Source: CAYMRB01 sp964392615
GTDB lineage: Bacteria > Planctomycetota > UBA8108
NCBI GenBank assembly: GCA_964392615.1
Contig: CAYMRB010000120.1
Coordinates: 1 to 22,408 of the forward strand
DNA length: 22,408 bases
Reading direction: 5' to 3'
The notes under the pieces are model-generated. The model did no database searches, was not told the origin of the DNA, and was given only the letters and a program-made list of their open reading frames with translations. Position numbers and translations under genes: made by a program. Below, in pieces: positions 6,154-15,012 of this stretch. How positions within the stretch are numbered: the first letter of the stretch is position 1; every line of letters starts with the position of its first letter.

Positions 6154-9100
6154 TTACTCGTCTTCGTCTTCCGCCGCGCGCCGCGCCGCGGCCTCGTCGT
6201 CCAGCTCATTCTGCCACTGACGGATGCTCGGCGCCTTCTCCTTCTCCGACTCCATCAGCGCACGGACCTCATCCGGCGTCCGCGTCACCGTCGGCTTCAG
6301 GAAGACCATCAACTCGACCTCTCGGTGCACGATGTCGCGCTTCTTGAAGAGCCAACCGAGCCCCCAGATATCGCCGAGGATCGGCACCTTGCGCTCGACC
6401 TCCGACTGCTCCTTCTGAATGATGCCGCCGAGGAGCAGCGTCTCGCCGGAGCTGATCGAGATATCCGTGCGGTAGTTGCGAGTGTCGATAATCGCACCGC
6501 CGAAGAGCGTCTCGCCGTCGCGAATCTGCGACGATTCGACGCTGACGCGCAGCGTCACCTCGCCCTGCTGATTGATGTGCGGGGTAACCTCGAGAATGAT
6601 TCCGACGTCGCGGTAGTTGAAGCTGTCGTTGCGACCACCTTCGTTCGTGTTCAAGCTCCCGGAGATGAACGGCACACGAGAACCGACGAACAGCTTGCCG
6701 CGCTCGTTGTCGGCCACGTTGATACGCGGTGCGGCGCGGATGCGCCCGTCGACCTTCTTCTTGAGGAACTGGATCAGGAGATCCAGGTTCGCGTCCGCGC
6801 TGATCACTCCGGTGCCCGTCGCGTCGCCGATGAGCTGCGCCATGAAGTTCTCGGAGTAGCTCACGCCGCCTCCGGCGATGAACGAGCCGTCGAAGTCGTC
6901 GGCCTCGAACACTGCGTCGCCGTTGGGCGACCAACGCACGCCCATTCGATCCCGCGCGTCACCGGAGACCTCGATGATCGTCGCCTCGATGAGAACCTGC
7001 GGCGTCGGCACGTCGAGGTTCTTGACGACCTCGAGCACCTGCGGAAAGAAGTGCGCGCTCGTCGTCACCAGGAGCGAGTTCGTGCGCAGGTCCGGAACGA
7101 CTCGCACCTTGCCGACGAGGTCGCTGACCGGACGCGACACCGTGCGGCCGTCGCGTGTGCGACGGTTGCCGTCGCCGCCACCGAGCCACGGGAAGTAGGA
7201 ATCCTCGACAACCTCGTCCTCGAGCTGGAAGCCGCTCGACCCCGGTCCGTCGCGACCGGATCGAGCGCCCGGGTTAGACCGCGACGGCTGCGGCGTCCCT
7301 CGCCGCGGGGGAGCACCGCCCGACGCGAACAGGATGTTGAGATTGTTCGACACCGTCACCGCCTTGGCGTACTCGAGCTTGAGACTGAGCGTCGTGTCCG
7401 TTCCCGACGGTTGATCGAGCTTCTCGAGAATCGACCCGACCGCATCGAGGCTCTCCTTCGAGGTGCTCGTAATGATCAGCGAGTTCGTATAGAGCGAGCT
7501 CGTGATGCGGATCTTGCCCTGCAGTCGACCGCCGCTATTCCCCGAGCGGGACGAGCGGCCGTAGCCACCCCAGTCATCGTAATAGCTGCGATAGGATCGG
7601 CTCCGGTTGAAGAGCTCCTGCAGCACGGTCTCCATGTCGAACGCATCGACGTACTTGAGGCGATAGATCAGCGGGACGAGGTCTTCGCCCGAGACCGGCT
7701 CGTCGAGCGTCTTCACCATCTCGGCGACACCATCGAGCGCATCGGGCGGGCCGATCGCGATGACCGTGTTCTGGCGTCGGTTCGCGACGAACTTGACCTC
7801 ATCGTCGTCGTCCGATCTCCGGCCCCACCAATCGTAGTCGTCGTCCCGGTAGAGATCCTCGAGCTGGCGCGAGATGTCCTCCGCATCCGCGTTCTCGAGG
7901 TGAAACACCTTCGTCGCCTTTTCGACGGCCTTCTCGGTATCGAGCTGGGCGACGAGCTCCTCGAGCTGCTTGAAGTTCGCCTCGGACGACAGCACGATCA
8001 GCGCGTTCGAGCGCGAGTGAGCGGCGATCTCGATCGAGTCCTTGAGGACCCGAGCGCGCAGCTTCTCGTACATCGGCCCGACGTCCTCGATGAGGTCCTT
8101 CGCCTTGACGTGCTTCAAGGGCAGCGTGCGCACGGCGAAGTCCGCCGGTTTTTCGACGTCAAGGGTGTCGATCAGCTCCTTGATTTCCGGGTGCTTCTCC
8201 TCGGCCGTATTGATCACGAGACGGTTGTTCTCGGTGTCCGGAACGACGCGCACGGGAATCTTGAGCCCGCCGCTCTCTTCGCCGTCTCCCCCACCGCGAC
8301 CGCCGCCGAACAGCTGCGACACGACCGTGGCGACCTGCTCCGCCTTCGCGTGCTCGAGCGGGTAGATCCTCGTCACAGTCTCCGCGACCGTCGCGACGTC
8401 GATCTCGGTGAGGAGGTTCTCGAGTAGCTTCAGATTGTCGCCGTAGTCGGTGACGATCAGCCGATTCGCCCGGTCGTGCACCTCGACCTTGGCGTGCTTC
8501 GACAGGACGATCCGGACCTTGTCCTTGATCTCGCTCGCCTTCGAGTGCGACAGCGGAAAGGCTCGGACCTGGAAGACACGTCCCGACTGAACCTCACCGT
8601 TGGTCCCCGACATGAGCTCCGGGCCCAACTCCGCCTCCATAGCGGCGGGAATGATGATCAGCACCTCGGTCAGCTCGAGCACCTTGAATCCCTCGAGCGC
8701 GAGCGCGCGGTACACCTGGTCGATCGCCGTCCGCAACGGCAGCTTCTTCGAGCTCAGGACCGTCAACTGACAGTTGACGCTCTTGTGCTTGATGACGCTC
8801 TTGCCCGTCATCTCGCCGAGCCACTTGACGATGTGGTTGACGTTCGCGTTGGCGAAGCTCAGCTGGACCTCCGACGGCGGCCCCTTCGGGGTCGTAGGCT
8901 TCGTCGCGTNNNNNNNNNNNNNNNNNNNNNNNNNNNNNNNNNNNNNNNNNNNNNNNNNNNNNNNNNNNNNNNNNNNNNNNNNNNNNNNNNNNNNNNNNNN
9001 NNNNNNNNNCGCCGGGCTTCGTCGCGTCGCCGGGCTTCGTCGCGTCGCCGGGCTTCGTCGCGTCGCCGGGCTTCGTCGCGTCCGCTGGCTTCGTCGCGTC

Positions 9101-9385
9101 CGCCGGCTTCGTCGCGTCCGCTGGCTTCGTCACGTCCGCCGGCTTCGTCGCGTCCGCTGGCTTCGTCGCGTCCGTGGACTTCGCTGTCTTCGATGCATCG
9201 GCAGCGGCCTTGTCGTCCGCCTGCTCGGCTTCCACGGCCGCTTCCAACGCGGCGGCGGCGGCCTTGTCGACGGATTCCGGCTTCTCGGCGCTCGCGTCCT
9301 GCGCCCTCGGTCCGAAGCTGGCAGCGAGCGCGAGGGCCGTCGCGATCGCGAGGGTGCGTCGGGTGCTGCTGCGGTACTTTCTCAC
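6154..9385 (-). CDS. gspD: Type II secretion outer-membrane secretin GspD, interrupted by an assembly gap
   Basis: GspD forms the outer-membrane channel of the T2SS. It starts at GTG 9385, overlapping the gspC stop as GTGA. The order is a signal peptide (hydrophobic TLAIATALALAASF), an Ala-rich stretch, a hexapeptide repeat of K-P-A/G-D-A-T, then N0 (from SFANANVNHIVKWLGE, about 8860-8600). About six N1-type repeats begin with RVFQVRAFPL, VTRIYPLEHA, AVRTLPLKHV, TKVFHLENAD, LIYRLKYVDA and LSLKLEYAKA. The secretin barrel (about 7010-6330) ends with VPILGDIWGLGWLF. A 100-N gap at 8910-9009 breaks the frame because 100 is not a multiple of three. The flanking codons join in frame when the gap is a multiple of three, giving at least 1043 aa against a typical 600-750. 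Gly-, Asp- and Tyr-rich loops interrupt several N repeats. Confidence 0.95.
8892..9171 (-). repeat. 18-bp tandem repeat in the gspD leader, spanning the assembly gap
   Basis: Nine consecutive 18-bp units occupy 9010-9171. The four nearest the gap are identical; the other five differ at a few positions. They encode the hexapeptide K-P-(A/G)-D-(A/V)-T, placing a Lys and an acidic residue in each period. On the other side of the gap a degenerate unit (8892-8909) continues in phase. The true copy number is unknown because the gap sits inside the array. Confidence 0.93.
8910..9009. other. Assembly gap of 100 N
   Basis: There are exactly 100 undetermined bases, a conventional placeholder for a gap of unknown length. 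It lies inside the 18-bp tandem repeat of gspD and is probably the cause of the assembly break. Both flanks end in the same repeat phase. Confidence 0.95.
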
Positions 9386-9987
9386 GGTGTCCCGTCCTTC
9401 TTCGGGGCGAGGAGCGACGTGCTGCCGATCCCGCCGAATAACGTCAACTCGAATTTCTTCCCCTGGTACTCGATCAGCGCGCGGTTCGTGTCGATCGCGA
9501 GGAGCTTGACGCCTTTGACCTCGCCTCCGACGGCGACCACGATCTCCTTCTTGTCCGGCATGCGGAAGATCACCGACTCTCCGAAGATGCCGATGATCGC
9601 CGGCGGCTTCGGCGCCGGCCTCTTCGGTGTAGCACCGAAGACGCCGCTCGTGTCGATGCCGCGGTACGCCTCCGGAACCGGAGGTTTCTCAGCCGCTGGC
9701 GGCTTGCCCCCAGCCCCTCCCGGCTTCGCGTCGTCCCCTGGCTTCGCGTCATCTCCCGGCTTCGCTTCGCTGTTCGCCGAGGCCTGTCCTGTCGCGCCGC
9801 CGTCGGTCGTCCCGCCGCTCGACGGCTTCGCGTCCCCCGTCCCGGCGGCACTCACCGCGATCGAATCGGCAGAGGAGCCCGACGCGAGCGGATCGTCCGC
9901 GAGCCAGAGCCCCCGCGCCTCGAGAACGACCACGGTCGCGAGAGCCAGGCAGACGAGCTTCAGAGCCAGGCCGACCTTGTCAGACAC
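9382..9987 (-). CDS. gspC: Type II secretion inner-membrane protein GspC
   Basis: GspC links the inner-membrane platform to the secretin. The product is 201 aa from the GTG at 9987, which overlaps the gspM stop by 8 bp; longer upstream frames are arginine/serine-rich shadow sequence inside gspM. Residues about 5-25 form the single membrane segment (VGLALKLVCLALATVVVLEA). A Gly/Ala/Pro/Lys-rich linker (about 35-105) includes a repeated AKPGDD. The C-terminal part (about 110-200) fits the GspC homology region, with GVFGATPKRP, AIIGIFGESVIF and ALIEYQGKKFELTLFGG. No PDZ domain follows. The stop overlaps the gspD start, so the partner genes are probably translationally coupled. Identification rests on architecture and position more than on strong sequence motifs. 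Confidence 0.85.
   Translation of the reverse strand: MSDKVGLALKLVCLALATVVVLEARGLWLADDPLASGSSADSIAVSAAGTGDAKPSSGGTTDGGATGQASANSEAKPGDDAKPGDDAKPGGAGGKPPAAEKPPVPEAYRGIDTSGVFGATPKRPAPKPPAIIGIFGESVIFRMPDKKEIVVAVGGEVKGVKLLAIDTNRALIEYQGKKFELTLFGGIGSTSLLAPKKDGTP
9722..9768 (-). repeat. 18-bp tandem repeat in the gspC linker
   Basis: Two 18-bp units (9722-9739 and 9740-9757) and part of a third encode AKPGDD. The period and the Lys-Pro-Gly-Asp core match the repeat in the leader of the adjacent gspD. Confidence 0.75.
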
Positions 9988-10543
9988 GCTTCTTCTCCCG
10001 GCTGCGCTTCCAGGTCTCGAAATCGAGCACGACCACGTCGAGCGAGAACCGGACCTGTCCCGGCTTCGCCCCCTGCGTGTCGAGATGGAATTGATCGACG
10101 ACGAGCGGCACCCCGAGCTCTCGCAACGCGTGCACGAACCCCGCGACCGCGAGAGTCGGACCGGTGCCGCCGAGCTGGATCTTGCGAAGCTCTCCCGCGC
10201 CGGCGCTGCCGAAGACCTCACGAGCGGTCGCGAGCCCGACGCGGTTCTTCTTCGCGAGCGCCTGAATCTCGTCGCGCGCCTGATGAACGACCGTCTGGCT
10301 GTCGAGCGAGCCGACGTCGATACGGAAACGCTCGCGCAATCGATCCAGCTTCTTCGCCTTCGTACGCTCACGCAGGATGTCGTTGTCGAGTCGCGCGAGC
10401 TCGAGCCTCAGCTCGCCGTACTCGGCGCGCTGCGCCTCGAGATGCCGCCAGCCCTTCACGCCGCCGAACCCGACGAGGTAGATGCCGAGCACGATGGCGC
10501 CGAGCCGGATCGTCGTCTTCTCTCTGTCGCTGAGTGCACGCAT
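9980..10543 (-). CDS. gspM: Type II secretion platform protein GspM (PilO-like)
   Basis: The product is 187 aa, starting at ATG 10543 one base after the gspL stop. A short cytoplasmic N-terminus precedes a single membrane segment (about residues 13-30, LGAIVLGIYLVGFGGV). A heptad-like charged helix follows (about 33-75), then a ferredoxin-like periplasmic domain (about 80-180) typical of GspM/PilO. In the known complex GspM pairs with GspL at the inner membrane. Sequence conservation in this family is low, so the call depends on size, topology and the position between gspL and gspC. The C-terminus is basic (RSREKKRV). Confidence 0.8.
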   Translation of the reverse strand: MRALSDREKTTIRLGAIVLGIYLVGFGGVKGWRHLEAQRAEYGELRLELARLDNDILRERTKAKKLDRLRERFRIDVGSLDSQTVVHQARDEIQALAKKNRVGLATAREVFGSAGAGELRKIQLGGTGPTLAVAGFVHALRELGVPLVVDQFHLDTQGAKPGQVRFSLDVVVLDFETWKRSREKKRV

Positions 10544-10544
10544 G

Positions 10545-12440
10545 CTAGCGCCTGATCCTCACGCTGCTCTCGATTTCGCGAATCGACTCGATGTCGATCT
10601 CGACGCCCTTGGGAATCCCCTCGAGCCGTATCGACCCGCGCCCGCGTCCGGGGAACGACCGCGACCGACGCCTTCCCTCGCCCTCCTTCTTCTCCGCGCT
10701 CGCCTTCTCGGCGCTCTTCTTCGCCGCGTCGGCGGACTTGGCGGCAGATGGCGCCGGTGCCGGCTTCGATGGCTTCGCGCCACCGGCCGACGGCGGCGGA
10801 GGCGGCGGTAGACCTGTGTTGACCGGTGCGGCCGGCTTGCTCTCCGCCGGCTTCGTGTTCGCAGCGGCCGGCGCACCGACAGGCTGCGGCATCGGCGGCA
10901 GATTCGTCGGATCGACCCGCACCGCCGCGCTGAGCCGGAAGATGATGCCCTTGCGCTTCTTGTCTTTGCTCGCGGCCTGCTCGTGCAGGACCACATTGCG
11001 GAACCATCCACACGTCGCGATCTTCGCGCGGTACGCGTTGACCATCTCGAACTTCGGCACGCGTCCCTCGAACGTCAGATCGCCGCGCCGATTGATCGTC
11101 AACGAGTGGAATGCCGTCCCCTTAGGCGCCAGGTTGGCGAGCACCGTCACCGCCTCGAGGTACGGCAGCTGTCCGGCTTCGAGCGTGCGGAGGAAATCGA
11201 GCTCGAGATCGACGACCGGCAGCATCTCGCGTTCGATACGCGCCGCGGCGAGTCGTGACTCGAGCGCATCCCGTTTCCAGAGCGGCCCGGCGTATCGCAG
11301 CGCTAGCGCTCCCGCCGCGAGCGCGATGGCGAGCAAGATCCAGACGCGCGCCGATGCCCCGGCCGTCTTCGCCTTTTTCGCGACCCGCGTCGCCGATGCC
11401 GCGAACTCGATGTCCGGGCCGACGCCACCGCGGTTGACGTGTCGGCGTAGGCCGAGGTTGACCGCCGATTGGCCCGGATTGCCGCCCGCGACGATCGACT
11501 CGCACTCGAGGGAAACGCCGCTCGCCGCCTCGATCGCGCGCGGCAGCCCGACGAGGCGCGCGCCGTCTCCGACGAGGTACACGCGTTCCGGCCACCGCGC
11601 GCCGACTCCATTCGTCGCGTCAGCGGCAGCGTCGGCTCGAACCGCGCAGCACTCCTCGATCCAACGCGCGTACCGGCTGGCCGCATCATCGACGGCCTCC
11701 GCGAGCGCCGCCGCGACCTCCGGGCTCGACTCCGCGACGTCGCTCATCCGCTTCGCCGTCTCGGCATCGCGCCGCGAGATCCCGAGTCGATCCGCGAGGA
11801 CGCGCGTGACGTCGTCACCACCCGCGGCGAGGCTGCGCACGGAGACGGGCACGCCGCCGTCCACGATGAGCAACTCGCTCTGCGTCCGGCCGATGTCGAG
11901 CACTGCGCAAAGTCCCTGGACGCCAGGACAGATGCGGCTCGCCGCGATCGCACCGAGGCCGAACCGCGGGTCGATGCCGCAATCGCCGAGCAAGTCGCGA
12001 TAGCCGTCGAGCAGATCGGCGCGCATCGCGGCGACGACGACCTCCTGCTCCTCCGGTGGCGACACGCCGTTTCCCGATCCTCGGAAGACGCCGTGGCCCC
12101 AGACGATCTCCGCCGGCCCCAGGGGGAACTCCCGCTCGACCTGCAACGCGAGGATCCGATCACGCTCGTCCGACGGTACCGCCGGCAACGACAAGCGCCG
12201 CAGCGACACGCCGCGCGCCGGCAGCGCACAGATCGCCCGACGGGTACTACCGCGTCGGCGCAAGCGGAGAAACTCGCGCACTTGACTGACGACGGCCGCC
12301 CGCTCTGCGGGCTCGAGCGCCCCGGTACCGTCGCGCTCGAGCGGTATCTCGATCCCGCGTCCACCGGAGAGGATGCCGATCGAATCCCAACCGAAATCGA
12401 CGAATAGCTGCCGCCTTGTCTTCCCAGTGGCGCGCTTCAC
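10545..12440 (-). CDS. gspL: Type II secretion platform protein GspL (PilM-PilN-like)
   Basis: GspL couples the GspE ATPase to the membrane platform. The product is 631 aa from the GTG at 12440, which forms a GTGA overlap with the gspK stop and has GGGAGGGG just upstream; the more upstream TTG at 12455 has no ribosome binding site. Residues about 8-340 form an actin-like PilM-type domain, with phosphate-loop motifs LFVDFGWDSIGIL and VLDIGRTQSELLIV and the adenosine motif YLVGDGARLVGLP. A membrane helix lies at about 366-385 and a PilN-like periplasmic domain at about 390-530. A long Pro/Ala/Lys linker (about 530-595) and a short basic-to-acidic tail follow. Classical GspL is about 400 aa; the excess is the linker and tail. 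GspE, F and M are its expected partners, all encoded here. Confidence 0.9.
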   Translation of the reverse strand: MKRATGKTRRQLFVDFGWDSIGILSGGRGIEIPLERDGTGALEPAERAAVVSQVREFLRLRRRGSTRRAICALPARGVSLRRLSLPAVPSDERDRILALQVEREFPLGPAEIVWGHGVFRGSGNGVSPPEEQEVVVAAMRADLLDGYRDLLGDCGIDPRFGLGAIAASRICPGVQGLCAVLDIGRTQSELLIVDGGVPVSVRSLAAGGDDVTRVLADRLGISRRDAETAKRMSDVAESSPEVAAALAEAVDDAASRYARWIEECCAVRADAAADATNGVGARWPERVYLVGDGARLVGLPRAIEAASGVSLECESIVAGGNPGQSAVNLGLRRHVNRGGVGPDIEFAASATRVAKKAKTAGASARVWILLAIALAAGALALRYAGPLWKRDALESRLAAARIEREMLPVVDLELDFLRTLEAGQLPYLEAVTVLANLAPKGTAFHSLTINRRGDLTFEGRVPKFEMVNAYRAKIATCGWFRNVVLHEQAASKDKKRKGIIFRLSAAVRVDPTNLPPMPQPVGAPAAANTKPAESKPAAPVNTGLPPPPPPSAGGAKPSKPAPAPSAAKSADAAKKSAEKASAEKKEGEGRRRSRSFPGRGRGSIRLEGIPKGVEIDIESIREIESSVRIRR

Positions 12441-14038
12441 GACCCCTCCCGCCAATACAATGTTTCGACGTCGAAATCACCGATACGAACGACGGCCTCG
12501 ACGCGACGCCGGGCGCCGGTCGAGGGGACGACGCCCTCCGCGACGATGCGATACGTCCCCCCGCGAGTCGTCACGCGAGCCGCGAGCCCCTTGAGGATCT
12601 CGGTCGTGACGCCGGGGACGTCGAGAAGCTCGGCGACATTCGAGAAACCGCCGATGCTCTCGCGATGGGACACGATCGCGACGGCGAGCTCTCGATTCAG
12701 TCCATCGATGCAAGCGATCACTTCCTCGCTCGCGGTGTTGATGTTCACGGCACCGGCGATCACCAGATCCTCCGTCGCCGTGATGTCGTCCGCCATCTCC
12801 TTCAGCATGGCCATGGAGATCAGCGGCTCGCCCTCGAACGCGTCGCCGGAGTTGCCTGGGTTGCCGCGGCCAGGACTGCCGGGATTGCCGGGATTGCCAC
12901 GATTGCCCGATCGCTCGCCGGTCGATCGTGTACCGCCGCGATCGCTCCCCGGAGACACGACCGTCGAGACGGAGACATCGCGCAGCCGCGCCGAGTCCTC
13001 GACGACCCCGCTCGGCGCAGTCACGCCGCCGCTTCGAGGCCGACCGGAGCGCCCGCCGTCTCTCGACTCGCCCCCGTTCGGCGGATTTCCGCCGTTCGGA
13101 GGAGCCGGCTGAGTTCGCACGCGGCGCACCGCGAGGAGGTCGACGATACTCCCGAAGTTCTTCTTGTCGCGATAGGCGACGATCGACTGGGCGAGATCGT
13201 CCGAGATACCCGGCACGCGGGCCAGATCCGCAGCGGTCGCGACCTTGATATTCACACGAGCCTCACCGCGGCGATTGATGTTCGGCGCGCCCGAGTCGAC
13301 CGCGAGGTATTGCGCCAGGCCGCGATCGAGATACCCGTCCGCGTCGTCGAACGGCGGGCTCGCTTCGCCGTCGTTCTCGACCGCGTCGAGGAATCCGTCG
13401 CCGTCCATGTCCTCGCCCCAGAGATCACGCGGCGTCAGATCGCGGACCATCGTCAGCTCGCCGATCGACTGAAACGAATCGTTGCGGATGCGGTAAGGAT
13501 CGACCAACGACGAGTAGTAATCCTGCTCCGCTCCGTTCGGAGTCACTTTACTGTCGTCGTCGCGCCAGTCGACGATCGCCGCCGCCATGGCTTCGTCGAC
13601 CCGCTCGAGCCGGGCGAGGCTCTCGGCGCCGACGTGGTTGACGTTCAAGCGCCTCTCCTCGTCGACGATTCCGAACACGATGCCGCTGCGATTCTCGTCG
13701 TACTCGCCCTGCCGCAACACGCTGAAGAAACCGCGACCGAGCTGAACCTCGCGAAACTCCGCGGCGTTGTCCCACAGCGATCGCTCGGCGTAGTTCTCGC
13801 CGGCGCCGGTGCCGCGCGTTTGACGGTAGATCAGCGCCTTCGCCTTCTCGACGCCGGCGAGCGCGAGCCATCGGGCCTGCTCGGCATCGCCTTGGTTCTT
13901 CACGACGCGAAGCTCGAGCTTGGACGCATGCGCCATGCTGATGACGACGACGGCCAGAATCGCGACCGCCCAGAGAACGACGACGAGGGCCGACGCCCGA
14001 TCGCGTTCGCGGAGCGGAATACGGGCGGTGGTCTTCAT
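12437..14038 (-). CDS. gspK: Type II secretion minor pseudopilin GspK
   Basis: GspK caps the pseudopilus tip with GspI and GspJ. The product is 533 aa, starting at ATG 14038 in an ATGA overlap with gspJ; the family is usually about 320 aa. The N-terminus aligns with the GspK prepilin segment (ASALVVVLWAVAILAVVV from residue 15), but the residue at the expected -1 Gly position is Ala15. Two helix-hairpin-helix-like segments are seen: ARVPGISDDLAQSIVAYRDK near 266 and NINTASEEVIACIDGLN near 431. Between them, about 310-410, is a Gly/Pro/Asn/Ser/Arg-rich linker with short collagen-like Gly-X-Y runs. DMDGDGFLDAVE at 210-221 matches an EF-hand-type calcium loop. The extra length comes mainly from the linker and this acidic insertion. 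Confidence 0.92.
   Translation of the reverse strand: MKTTARIPLRERDRASALVVVLWAVAILAVVVISMAHASKLELRVVKNQGDAEQARWLALAGVEKAKALIYRQTRGTGAGENYAERSLWDNAAEFREVQLGRGFFSVLRQGEYDENRSGIVFGIVDEERRLNVNHVGAESLARLERVDEAMAAAIVDWRDDDSKVTPNGAEQDYYSSLVDPYRIRNDSFQSIGELTMVRDLTPRDLWGEDMDGDGFLDAVENDGEASPPFDDADGYLDRGLAQYLAVDSGAPNINRRGEARVNIKVATAADLARVPGISDDLAQSIVAYRDKKNFGSIVDLLAVRRVRTQPAPPNGGNPPNGGESRDGGRSGRPRSGGVTAPSGVVEDSARLRDVSVSTVVSPGSDRGGTRSTGERSGNRGNPGNPGSPGRGNPGNSGDAFEGEPLISMAMLKEMADDITATEDLVIAGAVNINTASEEVIACIDGLNRELAVAIVSHRESIGGFSNVAELLDVPGVTTEILKGLAARVTTRGGTYRIVAEGVVPSTGARRRVEAVVRIGDFDVETLYWREGS
12443..12450 (-). promoter_or_regulatory. Ribosome binding site of gspL
   Basis: GGGAGGGG on the minus strand, 2 nt before the GTG at 12440 (4 nt from the GGAGG core). 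It sets the gspL start inside the overlap with gspK and excludes the TTG at 12455. Confidence 0.65.
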
Positions 14039-15012
14039 CGCGGACCTCCCGGCGCGCCGCCGTCGAGCCCCGGCTCGCCGCTCGCACCGCCGTCGAGGGG
14101 CGAAGCACCCGAGGTGTCGCCACCGGTGCTTCCCGACTCGAACGACTCAAAGAGCGGCTTGTTGACGCGCCCGGCGAACTCGAGCCGCACTACGGTCTGA
14201 AACACGAGCGCCGACGGATCGATCGCGTCCTCATCCAGTCCGTCGTCGAAGCCCGTGTCGAACTCGGCGTCGGCCTCTGCCTCGACGTCGACGGACCGCG
14301 GGCGACTCGTCGACGCGAAGCGCGCGAGACCGTACTCCTCCTCGCGAGGCTCCGCGAACGCGATCGTGATGCGCACCGCCTCCGGAAAGCCGCGCAGATT
14401 GCCGGCGAAGCCGAACGAATCGCCGCCGGGACGGATGCGTTCCTCGCGTCGGTCCGAGCCGGCTTCGATGTCCGGCCCCCACGTGTCGTACCACGAGTAG
14501 CCGTCGTAGTACTCGAGGCGGAAGTAGCGCAACCCGGCGGCGATCTGCTCGCGCGAGCCTCCGGCGAGCGGCTGCTCGTCCGGCGACGGATCGCGGCGGC
14601 GGAAGAGGGCGAAGTCGCCGGTGCGCGGATCGCGGTCGACGAACCAGCTCACCTCACAGAGGTTGCCCTCACCGCGTCGTTGCGGCCGCCAATTGCGCGT
14701 CGCGAAGTCGACATTGCCGGCCGCGGGGAAGCCCTCGAGGTCCTCGCGCTGCATGCCGACGAACTCGAACTCCTCGTCGAGCACGCACGCGCTGCGCAAA
14801 TCCGCGGCGATCAGGCGCAACGTGACTCGAGCCGTCTGCGCGAGATCGGCGCGACGCGCGACCTCCTTGCGGCTCTCGAGGCCGGCGTGCAGGCACAGAT
14901 ACGCGCCGCTGACGACGCCTACGAAGATCGACGACGCGACGAGCAGCTCGATCAGCGTGAATCCTCGCGCGCTCTCGAGGCGTTCGGGCTGTCGGAGACG
15001 CCGCGCTCTCAT
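14035..15012 (-). CDS. gspJ: Type II secretion minor pseudopilin GspJ
   Basis: The product is 325 aa, starting at ATG 15012 in an ATGA overlap with gspI. A basic leader ends at Gly17 and is followed by FTLIELLVASSIFVGVVSGA, a canonical class III prepilin segment with Glu22 at +5. The globular part contains LRLIAADLRSA, a Trp/Tyr-rich segment (YFRLEYYDGYSWYDTWG near 165-181) and PEAVRITIAF, the GspJ pattern. An acidic segment (about 250-275) and a Gly/Ser-rich tail (last 35 residues) extend it beyond the usual 200 or so aa. It is expected to assemble with GspI and GspK at the pseudopilus tip. Confidence 0.92.
   Translation of the reverse strand: MRARRLRQPERLESARGFTLIELLVASSIFVGVVSGAYLCLHAGLESRKEVARRADLAQTARVTLRLIAADLRSACVLDEEFEFVGMQREDLEGFPAAGNVDFATRNWRPQRRGEGNLCEVSWFVDRDPRTGDFALFRRRDPSPDEQPLAGGSREQIAAGLRYFRLEYYDGYSWYDTWGPDIEAGSDRREERIRPGGDSFGFAGNLRGFPEAVRITIAFAEPREEEYGLARFASTSRPRSVDVEAEADAEFDTGFDDGLDEDAIDPSALVFQTVVRLEFAGRVNKPLFESFESGSTGGDTSGASPLDGGASGEPGLDGGAPGGPR

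Noticed and set aside
6117..6209. N-terminal extension of the App1-like protein to 6209
   Set aside because: It would overlap the 3' end of gspD, bury the lipoprotein signal behind 31 mostly basic residues and ignore the strong ribosome binding site at 6123-6130.
4800..6347. Long plus-strand frame opposite the App1-like lipoprotein gene
   Set aside because: Antisense shadow with repetitive charged composition; the minus strand has the lipobox, DIDDT motif and a strong ribosome binding site.
6325..8427. 700-codon plus-strand frame opposite gspD
   Set aside because: It is a shadow of gspD in GC-rich DNA: Arg/Asp/Leu/Val-rich, no domain, and gspD has clear secretin motifs on the other strand.
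9010..9171. Tandem repeat considered as a CRISPR array
   Set aside because: Units are contiguous with no spacers and encode an in-frame hexapeptide repeat within gspD.
8594..9385. Frame reading through the N gap into Arg/Gln-rich sequence
   Set aside because: The part after the gap is out of phase because the placeholder is 100 bases. The correct continuation is the gspD frame.
9988..10371. N-terminal extension of GspC into gspM
   Set aside because: The added sequence is Arg/Ser-rich shadow of gspM. The GTG at 9987 directly precedes the expected membrane segment.
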